DNA from: Triatoma infestans
Lineage: Eukaryota; Arthropoda; Insecta; Hemiptera; Reduviidae
Length of the DNA: 64,000 nt
NCBI GenBank assembly: GCA_011037195.1
Contig: JAAEAF010003057.1
Span: forward strand, 1-64,000
Reading direction: 5' to 3'
Position 1 is the first letter of the stretch, and each line of letters begins with the position of its first letter. A model generated the notes under the pieces. The model searched no databases. It saw nothing but the letters and a program-made list of their open reading frames with translations, and was not told the origin of the DNA. Positions 42,838-53,341 of this stretch are shown piece after piece. Position numbers and translations under genes: made by a program.

Positions 42838-43293
42838 TTGTGGTTAGTTCCGCAGAGTTGGAAAGCATCAGAGATATTTTCCGTATAGCCTGCTTCATTT
42901 TGTGGTCATCACCAGTTTAGGGCGTTCGCTCATCATTTGTCAAACAGTGGTTTTTGTCAAAAGTGTGATAACATAGACTTGTACAGAGCATATTTTAATT
43001 GATACAATGGTTTTAAAATGTTTTTATTAGGACCTAACTAGTTTAAGACGGGTGTTGGTACCTACAGCAAACACTGAAACATTTGTTTTCCCATTCAGGT
43101 ACCAACACCCCTCTTAAACTAGTTAGGTCCTAATGAAAACATTTTAAAACCACTGTATCAACTAAATTTGCTCTGTGCAAGTGTATGTTATCACACTGTT
43201 TGACGAAAAACATTGACAACAGCATGGTGGGCGAACGCCCGACACTGGACGATGACCACAAAAAGAAGCAGGCTATCACGACAAATATCTCTG
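42838..43293. mobile_element. Foldback element F4 with nested inner palindrome
   Basis: A leader (42838-42866, 'ttgtggttagttccgcagag...') precedes arms starting 'atcagagatattttccg' and ending 'caaatatctctg' at 43293. Inside the usual F arms is a second pair of arms of about 65 bp ('ggttttaaaatgtttttatt...gtgttggtacct' and 'aggtaccaacacccctcttaaactagttaggtcctaatg...'), absent from F1-F3. The hammerhead-like core is decayed (GGTGGGCG...GCCCGACACTGGAC). Confidence 0.85.
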
Positions 43294-43306
43294 ATAATAG
43301 AAGTTA
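43294..43306 (+). repeat. Target-site duplication (13 bp), right of F4
   Basis: Partner of 42825-42837. Confidence 0.85.
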
Positions 43307-43666
43307 AATAGCTAAAGATATATATATATATAGAGAGAGAGAGAGACAGACAGACTGACAGTGTAGTAAGAAGGTTGTTGCAGGAAGGTGGGTTGTTGAC
43401 TCGTTGTAAACTGTTGGAAAACTCCTCTCTTTAGGTCTAGCTCGGTTATATATATATAATGTCTCCCAAGCTAGTCTGGCTTAGGAAGCGAGCGACTAGA
43501 TTATCATTTTTGTGTTTCTCTGCGCTCTTCGGATCCTATTACATTCATTTCATTCATTCATTTCATTTATTCAGCTGTTTTTTGGTTTGACAATTCTTTT
43601 AAACTGATAGAACTTTTTTTTCTTTTTTTTTTCCTAACTTTTCGCTATGAGAAAACAATATCAAAA

Positions 43667-44661
43667 TAAAAAATCAGGTGTGAAACACTCACACAACTTT
43701 CTTTTACTCCAGTTCTCAAAATTATAATTGGCAAATTTTATAGTTTGTGTACCAAATTAATTCAAATTCGTCGAAAACTGAAAAATCTGTTCAGTTAAAG
43801 CGTACTTCCGGTTTACTAATTTTCTTGAAGCTCAGAATTTTGGCCAATTACTTATTTCTTATTAATTTTGTTTGGATGATAGAAATTGAGATAATCAATT
43901 ATGATAGAACTTTAGAGAATAACATAACCCCTTCTCCTGCCCTAAAAGTGCCCTTAAATGAATTTTTTCAGAGAAATATTTTAAATAAAACTTGTACATC
44001 ATTGTACGTTTAGTTTATATACGAAGTTTCAATAAAATCGTCGAACCCATTTTTTTGAAACTCGCGAAAAAGTGAAAAAATTATTTAGTAAAGTAAACTC
44101 ACTTCAGGTCATCCGATTTTTTCAAACTCGGAATTTCAACAGCATATTTAACTCTAATTAACATTATTTAGATGATAGAATTGTTTAATAAACCTAAATA
44201 GCACTTTAGATGAAAACCTAATCCCACCCCTCCCCCATAACTGCCCTTAAATGAATTTTCTCAGAGAAATGTTACAAATAAAAGTTGTAGCTCGTTATAT
44301 GTATAGTTGGTATAATATGTTTAAAGAAAATCGTTGGAGCTATTTTTGAGAAAATCGCAAAAAAGTAAAAAAAAAAACAACAAGTAAAGTGGTACTTCCG
44401 GTTGAGGAACTTTTACAGATGACCCACTATCAGATGCCATGGTGATACCTAAACGGAATATCAAGTTTCAACTTTCTACGGTTTTTCGTTTTTGAGCTAT
44501 GCTGTTCATATACACACACAAACACACACACACACAGACCATTTGCTAAAAACCACTTTTTTGGACTCAGGCGACCTCAAAACGGATATTTCCGGCGGAA
44601 ACTCGATATCGAAAATGTCACACGATTACAATACTTCCTCTTACTAGGAGTAAGAGAAATT
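43667..44661 (+). mobile_element. Module repeat, full-length copy (reference)
   Basis: The outer edge 'aatcaggtgtgaaacactcacaca' precedes a TIR ACTTTCTTTTACTCC (43696-43710), whose inverted partner GGAGTAAGAGAAATT closes the element at 44661. Three related modules start at CTTCCGG (43806), TTCAGG (44103, in place of TTCCGG) and CTTCCGG (44396), about 297 and 293 bp apart. Each runs through 'gatgatagaatt', 'ctttaga', 'cccttaaatgaattttctcagagaaat', 'aaataaaa.ttgta' and 'ttttgagaaaatcgc'. After module 3 comes a CA microsatellite (44512-44536) and the conserved 3' end. No coding sequence; likely a nonautonomous DNA element. Confidence 0.85.
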
Positions 44662-44884
44662 AAAAAAAAAAGAAACTATACAAACTGTAGAAAATAAAGA
44701 AACCGGTATAAACACCATTTTTAGTCCTATACATTCCATTATGTATTTTCTTGTGTGAAATTTAGAAAATAAATCAAAACCAAACTTAGTTAAAACAGAA
44801 ATATTTAGCCAAGTAAAGATCTAAGTCTTAAACAGTTGGTCATAAAAAAGTAAATGTTTTTAATATCTATTAGTTTGTATGAAT

Positions 44885-45298
44885 TCAATTAAACATTATA
44901 TTATGATTGAAATGTTTTAAATATTTATTTCTAATAGTATTATTATAAAGGACAAACGAAAAATATGTGAACCAAACTTCTACAGCATTCTCGTATAAGA
45001 GGCATTTATCTTCTGAATTGATTTTATGACATTGTTTATTAAAGTAAACACTTATCTGCCTAGTAGGTGACACTCTTAATTGATTTTTTATTATTGCGAT
45101 TTGAATCACGGAAGTGTCCAAATTCAAATAAGGCTGAGTATTATTTACCAAATATATTTTTTTATACATACAGTTATAATTAGAATTGTTTGCTTTGTTT
45201 GTATCTAAAACTAATAACCGGTTATTGTAATCAGTTAAAATTGAATTCCTATATTTTTTTATCTTGCTTATTCTATATCCATCCATATTTGGTATCAC
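44885..45298 (-). CDS. Unidentified 137-codon open reading frame
   Basis: The longest uninterrupted non-transposon frame in the window. The translation has a varied composition (MIPNMDGYRISKIKKYRNSI...; later SPTRQISVYFNKQCHKINSE and CLLYENAVEVWFTYFSF), with five Cys and no low-complexity run. I recognise no domain, signal peptide or membrane segment. Upstream on the same strand a TAA closes the frame a few codons before the Met. It could be a single-exon gene, an exon, an old insertion of foreign DNA, or chance in AT-rich sequence. A canonical promoter is not visible. Confidence 0.3.
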   Translation of the reverse strand: MIPNMDGYRISKIKKYRNSILTDYNNRLLVLDTNKANNSNYNCMYKKIYLVNNTQPYLNLDTSVIQIAIIKNQLRVSPTRQISVYFNKQCHKINSEDKCLLYENAVEVWFTYFSFVLYNNTIRNKYLKHFNHNIMFN

Positions 45299-46184
45299 AA
45301 ATAATTTTTTTTAGCTGGCTACACCAATTATATTTGACTACGATTTTCCAAAGACCTATCGAGTGAAATTATTTTATTAAAGCAAATCCTAGGCAAACGA
45401 TTCGGACAAATACATAACAATTTTTCCCCACCAGTTAATGGCTAACTTCAGAACCTGTGCATTTTTTTTTTTTTTTTTTGACAATCCTGCCTCCAAACGA
45501 ACAATGTACCCCAGGGTTTGTTTGGGCCAAAAATATAATAATTTTAAAAAATTACGACTGAATGACGGACAATATTTTCCAAGTATCTCAATGCCTACAC
45601 TTCACTTGAATAAAAAAGATTAGAACGGATTAAGCTATTGAACAGGGCAATTCTTAGCTTCCATGAGGATGAATTTTGACGAGCGGATTATCTGGAGGAC
45701 AGAATTTATTGCAATCATCGTTTTTGAGATCCTATCTACAGTAGCCAAGCAGAACAGGCCTGTATTTGAGAACGCAATCCCACACTATTATTACTACATT
45801 GTAACTACTGGATACAAATACGTCTCTTTTCATTGAAATGTTTTTGCAGCAAAATTAATTTTAGGTGAATTCTAAAGGATTTAGGATTTTAGATTTACAC
45901 TGCCTACGAAGGTTTTAATGCGGGGGCTAATCAATCAACTATCTAGTGTCTATCACAGTGTTATCACATTCGTGTATTCAGTACTTTGTTATCAGAAATT
46001 AACAGTATTTGTTTAGGTCCTCTATCATCTATATTTTATGAATAGAGTTTAACTAACCTTTAAATAATTTCGGAGAAAACTTGGCAATTACAATTTTAAT
46101 AATTGCAGTAGAAAAAAACAAAAAACAAAAAAAACTGACTTTTTATTTCTTTAATTTTTTCTTTTCTTTACTGCTGTTAATACA
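45299..46184. other. No recognised feature
   Basis: Includes a poly(T) run at 45462-45479. The plus-strand frame 45438-45623 is unrecognised. Confidence 0.45.
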
Positions 46185-46412
46185 ACGTATTGCAATCGTG
46201 TCAAATTTTGGAAATTGAGTTTTCATAGGAAATTTTCACAAGTTTCGAGAACCCCTAAGTGAACTCCTAAAAAGTGATATTTGTAGAAATTCTCCTCCTT
46301 CACATACAGGTTAATTTCTAAGAAATAATCACTACTCACTCATGTCTGTTTGCATATAAGTGGTGTGCAAAACTCAAAAAAACGGAAATTTGCAAAAAGT
46401 TGAAACTTGACA
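46185..46412 (-). repeat. Diverged module repeat, 3' end
   Basis: 'acgtattgcaatcgtgtcaaattttggaaattgagttttcataggaaatttt', 'gagaacccctaagtgaactcctaaaaagtgatattt', 'gtgcaaaactcaaaaaaacgga', 'aaaaagttgaaacttgac' follow the reverse order of the family 3' end. Confidence 0.6.
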
Positions 46413-46479
46413 ATTTGTTTTAAATATTGTATAGGGCTTGACAATGAGGTTTTGGTCAAAATCGGTCAACCAAAATTGC

Positions 46480-48050
46480 CGCTTTACTAAGTGGTTTTAA
46501 ATGTTTTACTACTCATCTTAAACGCCTTCCTAGGAAGTTTGCTCTCGAGACTATTATTAAATCTAATTCGTCTTGATTCAAAAAGTGGATTATTCTTTTC
46601 GATAAATATTTTTTCTCTTTCGACAGCTCTTTGGGAGCCATTTTTTTCCTGGATACTAGTTCAGCTATGCAAGCTGCTTGATAAAAATAAAACTAGGTCA
46701 TTTGGAGGAATTTAAGAGGCGTGCGCTTCAGTCAAGCCGTTTTACACTTTATGCTCAACCTAATCATAGAATCCAACTTTTGTAGCCTCCTACCTAAGGA
46801 TGGTTCAAATGAATGGTCTCTCCATGATCTGAGGCGGATTTTTCGGTTAAGAGAAGTACTTTTATATTTCAATCATGTTCGCTGGCTTGAAAAATAAGTT
46901 GAAATATGTTTTCTCTGTAATTCCCGAAAAACTGAAGATATTTTTCATTTTTCCGCTGAATGCTCCATACTCTCTGATCTCCGACTTCGATATCTTGGAC
47001 ACCGAGTTATATCTTGTCCTCTCCTCAGTATCTTACTCAATAGTTCCGGTTCTGATGGTCGCTCTCTTGTGAAGTTCTTGCGCGCCATTCCTATACTTAT
47101 CGGCATGGATTATTCCTTGAATTTAATTTTTAATTATTTTTCCTGTTCTTGTAAATTTAATTATTCATTCTTTTCTCCCTTCTTTACTTAGAAAATTGTT
47201 ATTACTCATTCGATGTAAGAAAGCACAATTATTGTTGAGTTATCGTTTATTTTTTTGCCATCACTAATTTGTTTGTTTCTTTTTCTGTTGTTGTTGCTTT
47301 AAAATTATGTTTTTTATTCATTTATATGCATTCGCGCTATCTTCTTTACTGATTAGTTAAATATCTATAGAATACATTGATATGATTTAATTTATACTAT
47401 TTTTGTATTAATTATTATAGTTGTTATTTAAGGCTCGTCACCATCTATGGTCCATTGACGGCCGGAGCCTTCTCAGTGCACTGCCGGCTTCCGACGGTGT
47501 ACTCTCGATACAGACAACACTATCCATCACCGGACAGTGAGCTGTAGAGGCTTCTAGGAAGAAACAATCTAAGCGTAGCACAGCTGGACTCGAACCCTGG
47601 TCCTCCGCGTGTGAGTCCAGCACGCTAACCACTTAGCTAGGGAGAACTTCAGAAGAACAATTCAGAACAGTTTTTACAACAGTAAAAACATCTATTCCCT
47701 TCTCTTATTTTTGTATTAATATTGTTATTATTATTTTGATATCACTTTCTTTTTCTCTACCTCTCTCGAATTTACCTTCTGTAAGTTTTCTTTAAAATAG
47801 TTAAGCTTGAATTTTAAGTTACTTTGAGTCTATTACTATTTTTTAATTCTTTAGTATTATTAAATCAATAGAAGTAGTTTTATTTTTAATTCTTTCATCC
47901 TCGACATTGGTTCGACCCACGGCTGACGGATTATTCCAAGCCGTAAAGTGTTAATATTGTTTCATATATATATATAGTAGCCTGTTTTGTTTTTTGTTCG
48001 CTTGAATATTTCATTTTTGTAAATAAAGCACTATTATTATTATTATTATT
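46480..48050 (+). pseudogene. LINE 3' region (C-terminal zinc finger and UTR), split by a SINE
   Basis: Shifting plus-strand frames give FKRRALQSSRFTLYAQPNH, then DGSNEWSLHDLRRIFRLREV and, after a stop, CFLCNSRKTEDIFHFSAECS followed by ILSDLRLRYLGH. The C..C........HF...C finger and the leucine-rich end are the carboxyl terminus common to several insect LINEs. An AT-rich 3' UTR follows and ends 'ttgtaaataaagcac(TAT)n' at 48024-48050. A tRNA-Ala-like SINE sits in this UTR at 47432-47645 in the opposite orientation. Clade uncertain (I-like by tail). Confidence 0.65.
47432..47645 (-). repeat. tRNA-Ala-like SINE, full length
   Basis: The minus strand reads 'ccctagctaagtggttagcgtgctggactcacacgcgg', B box GGTTCGAGTCC (47586-47596 on plus, inverted), then 'cctagaagcctctacagctcactgtccggtgatggatagtgttgtctgta' and 'gccggcagtgcactgagaaggctccggccgtca'. 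One of the best-preserved copies. A single nested insertion inside a LINE UTR. Confidence 0.9.
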
Positions 48051-48056
48051 TATTCC

Positions 48057-48070
48057 ATTCTATTGACCGT
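48057..48070 (+). repeat. Target-site duplication, left (ATTCTATTGACCGT)
   Basis: Matches 49084-49097 at 13 of 14 positions. Confidence 0.85.
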
Positions 48071-49083
48071 GATCTCTAAGGATGCCGTAAGATATTTGGG
48101 ACTAACAATCGACAAGAAGTTGGCTTTCGGCAAGCAAATACAGTATGCAGCAGACAAGGCCGCGAAGCATACTGCTGCACTGAGCCGGTTGATGTTAAAC
48201 GTTGGCGGCCCACAGGCCAGTACGCGTCGTGTACTAATGAGCGTGACCCATTCGATACTCCTCTATGGAGCCGAAGTGTGGGCAGATGCGCTCAATAAAG
48301 AGACCTATAGAAAAAGGCTAGCCAGGATACAGAGGCTGGGTGCATTAAGGATCGCCTCTGCGTATCGCACTGTCTCCGAACCTGCAGTTATGGTTATTGC
48401 CGGAGTGATCCCCATTGCATTCCTTGCAGGGGAACGAAAGAGATTGTATGACAGGAGGGCGGAACGAAGAAAAGAAATAATCTCCAGGGAAGAAAGAAAT
48501 CGAACCTTCCGGAACTGGCAGGCCTCCTGGGAGAGCGATCAGCGGGGTCGATGGACTGCCAAACTAATCAGGGGTGTTAAAGACTGGGTGAGAAGACCGC
48601 ATGGAGAGGTAGACTTCTACCTCACCCAACTTCTGAGCGGGCACGGGTATTTCAGGACGTACCTGAAGAGGATGGGGAAGGCTGAGGAGGACGCGTGCCT
48701 CTACTGCCCGGAAAGCAGAGATGATGCCTCGCACACCTTTTTTGCGTGTAACCGATGGCAGCGTCTGAGGAGGGACTGGAGGCGGTGATTGGGCGGCAAA
48801 CTCCAGACTGTCTGGTAGAGACAATGCTGTTCAGCGAGACGAACTGGAGTCTGATAGCGAGATACGCGAGGGAAATTCTCGTCGCAAAGAAGAAGGATTT
48901 AGAGGAACAGGAAAGGAGGAACCCCTAGGGGGTTAGGACAGAGGCCTAGCCTGATGTAGTGCTGGAATCAGCGAATCCAGGCTAGGTCCCAGCAGAGGGG
49001 GGTGTTTTAGCCGGTAGTCTCCGGGAGTCCGGCACGGCGTGCGTAAATGCATTTCACCACCTCACAAACAAACAAAAAAAAAA
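48071..49083 (+). mobile_element. R1-clade LINE, 5'-truncated copy
   Basis: Coding sequence starts inside the RT thumb region (VISKDAVRYLGLTIDKKLAF) and runs open to 48788. It contains the LLYGAEVWADAL block and the finger CLYCPESRDDASHTFFACNR. A -1 frame change near 48775 then continues LEAVIGRQTPDCLVETMLFS and SLIARYAREILVAKKKDLEE to a stop at 48926-48928. The 3' UTR ('gcctagcctgatgtagtg...gtagtctccgggagtccgg') ends in an A-rich tail at 49068-49083. The gag-like ORF1, endonuclease and RT catalytic core are missing. R1-clade elements are essentially arthropod-specific, which underlies the host assignment. A second, shorter copy lies at 26290-26775. Confidence 0.9.
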
Positions 49084-49097
49084 ATTCTATCGACCGT
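49084..49097 (+). repeat. Target-site duplication, right (ATTCTATCGACCGT)
   Basis: Partner of 48057-48070, one mismatch. Confidence 0.85.
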
Positions 49098-49995
49098 AGA
49101 CTCTTCATTAGAAAGCATTTTCATATTTTACACTCAATAGAAAATTTGCCTCATTCCTCACAAAATTCACACAAATAATAATTATACTTCTTGTAAGAAA
49201 TGGCAAAATTTATTCACTTTTATTTTAAGTTTGATTGAACAGAATTACTATAGAAATTTAATGTTCATGTTTTATCCTAACTGTAGTTAAAGTAAAAATA
49301 GTTAAAGAGAGTATTGATAAATTCAACAGGAAAGGAAGCAACTGGAGAAGCCGCAAGCTTTTTAGGTATTTAATGTGGGTCAATTGAAATGAGAAGAACA
49401 GTTTACAATACTTGCGGAATAGTAATCTAGAACAGTTTTTAAAGAAAAACTGTTCGGATATTTAACATGTAATCTAGTTTGAAATAAATCGCACTAATTA
49501 ACTTAAATAAAGTGCCTGAAGGAGGATATTCAATTTTGTTTTATTAGCAATTACCATCAACAACGACCTCACAGGTAGTTAAACCTCCATAATTGAATTC
49601 TAATAAAATTTATGACTGTTTTTATTGTTAATCATCCTGAACTTCTACATTTAGGAAAACCCCCACCTTTTTTTTCTCCTTACTTTTATTTCGTTAAAAC
49701 TTTTTTTTTTAAGGCTTTTGGCGTACAGTTACAGCGTTAGTCTTTAAAATTTAATTCCTTAAATGAAATTGTTAATAGTTAGTTGGATTACCTGTCGTTA
49801 ATATATTTTATATTATTTTTGTTAATTTATTTTAATAATTGTTGCTTCAAGAGATAGAATTTATTAGAAACTACCTGATTGCATTGTTATATATTTCAAT
49901 TATTCCTTACCAGAAAACTCTGCCTCTAATCCTGTGGCTTAGATAAGACTACGTTTGATATGTAATTTCCTCTTACTTGTAAAACCAACTGTCCG
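49098..49995. other. No recognised feature
   Basis: AT-rich; no landmark. A small inverted repeat 'agaacagttttt/aaaaactgttc' lies at 49430-49454. Confidence 0.45.
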
Positions 49996-50110
49996 ATGAG
50001 GGTAGGGAATAGCTCAATGTTAGCACTCTGGCTTTTGAAATGCAGATGTCCAGGATTTGATTCTTAATCAGAATCTATATTGGAGCATCGAGTAAGTGAC
50101 TGAGAATTTA
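49996..50110 (+). repeat. Degraded tRNA-type SINE head
   Basis: 'ggtagggaatagctcaatgttagcactctggcttttgaaatgcagatgtccaggatttgattctt' has A- and B-box-like spacing in the family order, strongly mutated. Confidence 0.5.
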
Positions 50111-50984
50111 GAATTTAGATCCCTGTATTTAAATTGTTTGGTTGGTATGAAAATCTATTTAAAAAAAAAGAAAAGTAAATGATTAATCTCAAAATGTTAA
50201 TATTACTCATTTATTTTTTACCTCCCATTTGTTTTAAACTTTTCCATCCAGTATATAATAAATATCCTTAAATTTTTGGTTTTAATTAAGTATATACTGG
50301 TCACGCTAACCATTTACATAATGATTGTTATTAGGTACAGTTTTATAACAACAATGTTCTGATCAATTTTTAACTTCATTTAAAAAACTGAAAACTATTA
50401 ACAAGAATACTAAGAGTTTTACTAAATTTTTACCTTAATTTTCTCTTAAAACAATTCACTCTTTCCATTATATATTTTCTTTGACATCTTATGTATTAGT
50501 ACATATTTGCAGGTGGCTTATTTATTTTTTTGGAATGGAACAAAAATATTGTTGGGTATAGAGAAAATAGTTCTTCAACTGTGTGCAGATATACATTGTT
50601 GGATGCTGAAATAATAATTATTTATTAAAACTATGAATTAAAGTAATCCTCTTTTTGTCACTCAAGTTTAGTTATTGATCACAGGAACACAGCGCGTATG
50701 GTAATGAACTAAAGATAGTATTTTTTTTTTTTTTCCAATCGTTGAATAATGTGAACGATTATTACACAAATTTCAGTGAAGAAAGTTCAACTTTCACACA
50801 CAATTGAGTAACATATTACTTTCTCTAACTAGTGTGTGAAAGTAACATTATTCAATTCTAATTAGCCAGACATCTGGCGGCAATATGTGAAAACAAAATC
50901 AAAGTAAATCCCAGATATAGCGGGCATCAGGTTAGAACAAATGGAACAGGTTATAAAAGGACTTTTTTCTTTCTTTCTTTTTCT
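50111..50984. other. No recognised feature
   Basis: AT-rich; 'actttcacacacaattgag' and 'tagtgtgtgaaagt' near 50790-50845 form a short inverted repeat. Confidence 0.45.
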
Positions 50985-51178
50985 CTAATTTAAGGCGCCT
51001 CAATATCTGTAGTCACTGGCGCCCGGCGCCTCTGACTAGGCACTGCCGGCTTCCGGACAGTGTTCTCTCGTTACAGATAACACTGTCCATCACCCAACAG
51101 TCAGCTGTAGAGGCTGCTAGGAAGAGAAAATCTATGGTAGAATGGTGGACTCGAACCCAGGTTCTTGGCATTGCGTAA
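50985..51178 (-). repeat. tRNA-Ala-like SINE, 5' truncated
   Basis: The minus strand has the B box 'gggttcgagtcc', then 'cctagcagcctctacagctgactgttgggtgatggacagtg', 'gccggcagtgcctagtcagaggcgccgggcgcca'. The A-box half is missing. Confidence 0.85.
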
Positions 51179-52190
51179 GATTATAAATAAAATATTTAAA
51201 TCACGACAATGTAACTATTTAAAAAAAAGTTCAATTCATTCACAAGTTGCTGCCTGTTACGCAACAATTAACTATTCTGCTGTAATTTAAAACTAAATTC
51301 CAATTGTACCATTTAAAAAGTTCTTTAGTTCGGTAATTACTAAATAGCACTCTTAAAAGAACGCAACATAATTTCCTTTAATATAGCACAAGCTGCGATA
51401 GAATAAGCCACATATTTTAATTCATTTGTATTACATATTTGGGGTAATGCATTATTTTATCTTTTTTCAGAATTTCAATTTAACAAACTCAGCCCTACTT
51501 TATAATCGAACTTATCATTCAAGTTAAAATTATCATTAAAATAGGCTACTTCATTTTCTAATTTATAATTTAATGTTTATAAATTGCACTAAATTCAGAA
51601 TTCTGTGCCTTGGCGCTAGTTGTTTCTTGTAATAGTTAATCTACCTAATCAAGATCCCTAAGTTTTATAAAAAAACCTAATTTCTCTAATTACAGCTTTC
51701 TGTTTAAAGTCATATATACCAAACCATATTCATGATTAATATTTTTAAGTTCTTTATACCACTATATATATTTTTTAAAATAATTTCAAGTGTTATAAGT
51801 TTAGGATATCTATTATCTGGGCAACTTCCAAATTCCAATTATGTATAATCACGATGAAGCTTTAATGTATGTAGATATACTGGTGCATTTAGAGATTCTA
51901 CGATTACTACATTGTTTGGTGTATTCTGAGAGAGTCTTAAGAGGTTTTTCATTTAAAAATTGTGAATAACTTGGTCGACCTGCTTATATTTCCGCTTATA
52001 TCATGCCTGGGCCCTAACACATAATAGCTTGACTTACTGCATTAAACATTTGAATTTCTGAGAGAACTGATATGTTTATATACATATTTACATTTTATTT
52101 ATTTATTTCTATGTGCATCATTTAATGTATTACATATAATAGGCTTCAATATTAATAATAATTATACACATTTGGAACCAATAAATGTTC
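51179..52190. other. No recognised feature
   Basis: AT-rich; no landmark. Confidence 0.5.
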
Positions 52191-52571
52191 AATATAATGG
52201 ATGTGAGAAGGAGAGAGAATTAGAGAGAGTGGGTTTTTAGAGAAATAACATAGATGATAATGTTGAACACTGTACAATGAATAGAACACACAAACTGCAA
52301 GGACTTTACAAGTATTATAGAAGTTTGGTAGCGATAGATAAATACAGAGACAAGCTGGCTGAATGATAAGCTAGTAGAAAGTTGCTGACTGGTAGCTAAC
52401 TGGTCGTAAACTCTATAAAATCTGTACTGTTATCCTTTATTATATGAATTGCACAGGCCTTTCCTAGTCTGGCAATTCATATAGGTGAGGAGTGATTAAC
52501 TTTGATTCATATACTGTCTGCTTCTCCGCTCTTCGGATCTTATGAATTTTTAATGATTCGGATATCATTAC
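52191..52571 (-). repeat. LTR-like repeat group C, copy
   Basis: Starts 'aatataatggatgtgagaagg' and ends 'ggatatcattaca'. Collinear with 42717-43543 and lacking the foldback insertion, so it serves as the empty site. 'ttatatgaattgcacaggcctttcctagtctggc' is its core region. Confidence 0.65.
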
Positions 52572-52598
52572 AACAATAGTGACTGATAGCGAATACAT

Positions 52599-53341
52599 TG
52601 TAGTGGAATCAATTGTCGTGATTCCTGAGGTATGAAGTTAGATGCCTTGATGAGGGATTTATTAGGCGGAAGTTAGTTTAGAAAGATATTGCTTGAATTA
52701 CTAACACTGAATTTATAAAAATAGAATATATTTTAACAATAATTTGAATGAGCCTAATGGTAACTACAATTAATATGATTTGATAAAAGTAGATAAATAA
52801 TTTTAAGAGTTAAATAACAAATAATTTAAAATGATTATAATAAATAAACTAATATGCACAACTATGAAAATAATTATAGTTTAACCTTGTATAGGGACGC
52901 GCTCTCGTACTGTAATGATATATACTGATAGACTGAAGCTATAGTGATATAATGATAATACTGGTGATACTGATATAATCATGTGGCTAGTGGTATAATA
53001 ATGATGATATAATGATCCCCTCTTCCAGTGGGGCGAAGGTTATATTAGTCTTACTCACACACTGTCAAGTGTGTAAGTAACTTCTCACACTAAGACATCT
53101 CTAGTAGCGTGCGACCTTGGTTAGGTCGGTGACCAGTGATTTAGGTCAGTGGCCAGATTTGGTCGCCCATCGGTGATTTTCCAAGACCAGGTGGCTTCTG
53201 TTCAATAAACAGGGTTTATCGGTGTTTGTCTTTGATACCCTTGTATTGAAAATGCAGCGGCCGGCTGTGGGGCCACTAGTTATAAATTATTCTTTCCTTT
53301 TGCTATATTTGTGAAGGCTTTGACATTGCTATGTCATTACA
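52599..53341 (+). mobile_element. LTR-like repeat group A, copy 3
   Basis: TGTAGTGGAATC to TCATTACA. Contains 'tagggacgcgctctcg', 'cccctcttccagtggggcgaagg', 'ttatattagtcttactcaca' and 'ggttaggtcggtgaccag'. Left flank ACAT and right flank TCAT are an approximate 4-bp duplication. The most complete member in this window. Confidence 0.7.

Larger units (their letters stand above)
42717..43543 (-). mobile_element. LTR-like repeat group C, interrupted by foldback F4
   Basis: TATAATGGAAGTGAGAAG at 42717 to GGATCCTATTACA at 43543. It aligns with 52191-52571 ('gaacactgtacaatgag', 'ctgcaaggactttac', 'gtctggc', 'gctcttcggatc'). The core 'cggttatatatatataatgtctcccaagctagtctggc' (43443-43482) parallels 14750-14790. 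Foldback F4 plus one duplication copy (42838-43306) divides it. Strand assigned by analogy with the pair at 14.5 kb. Confidence 0.65.
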
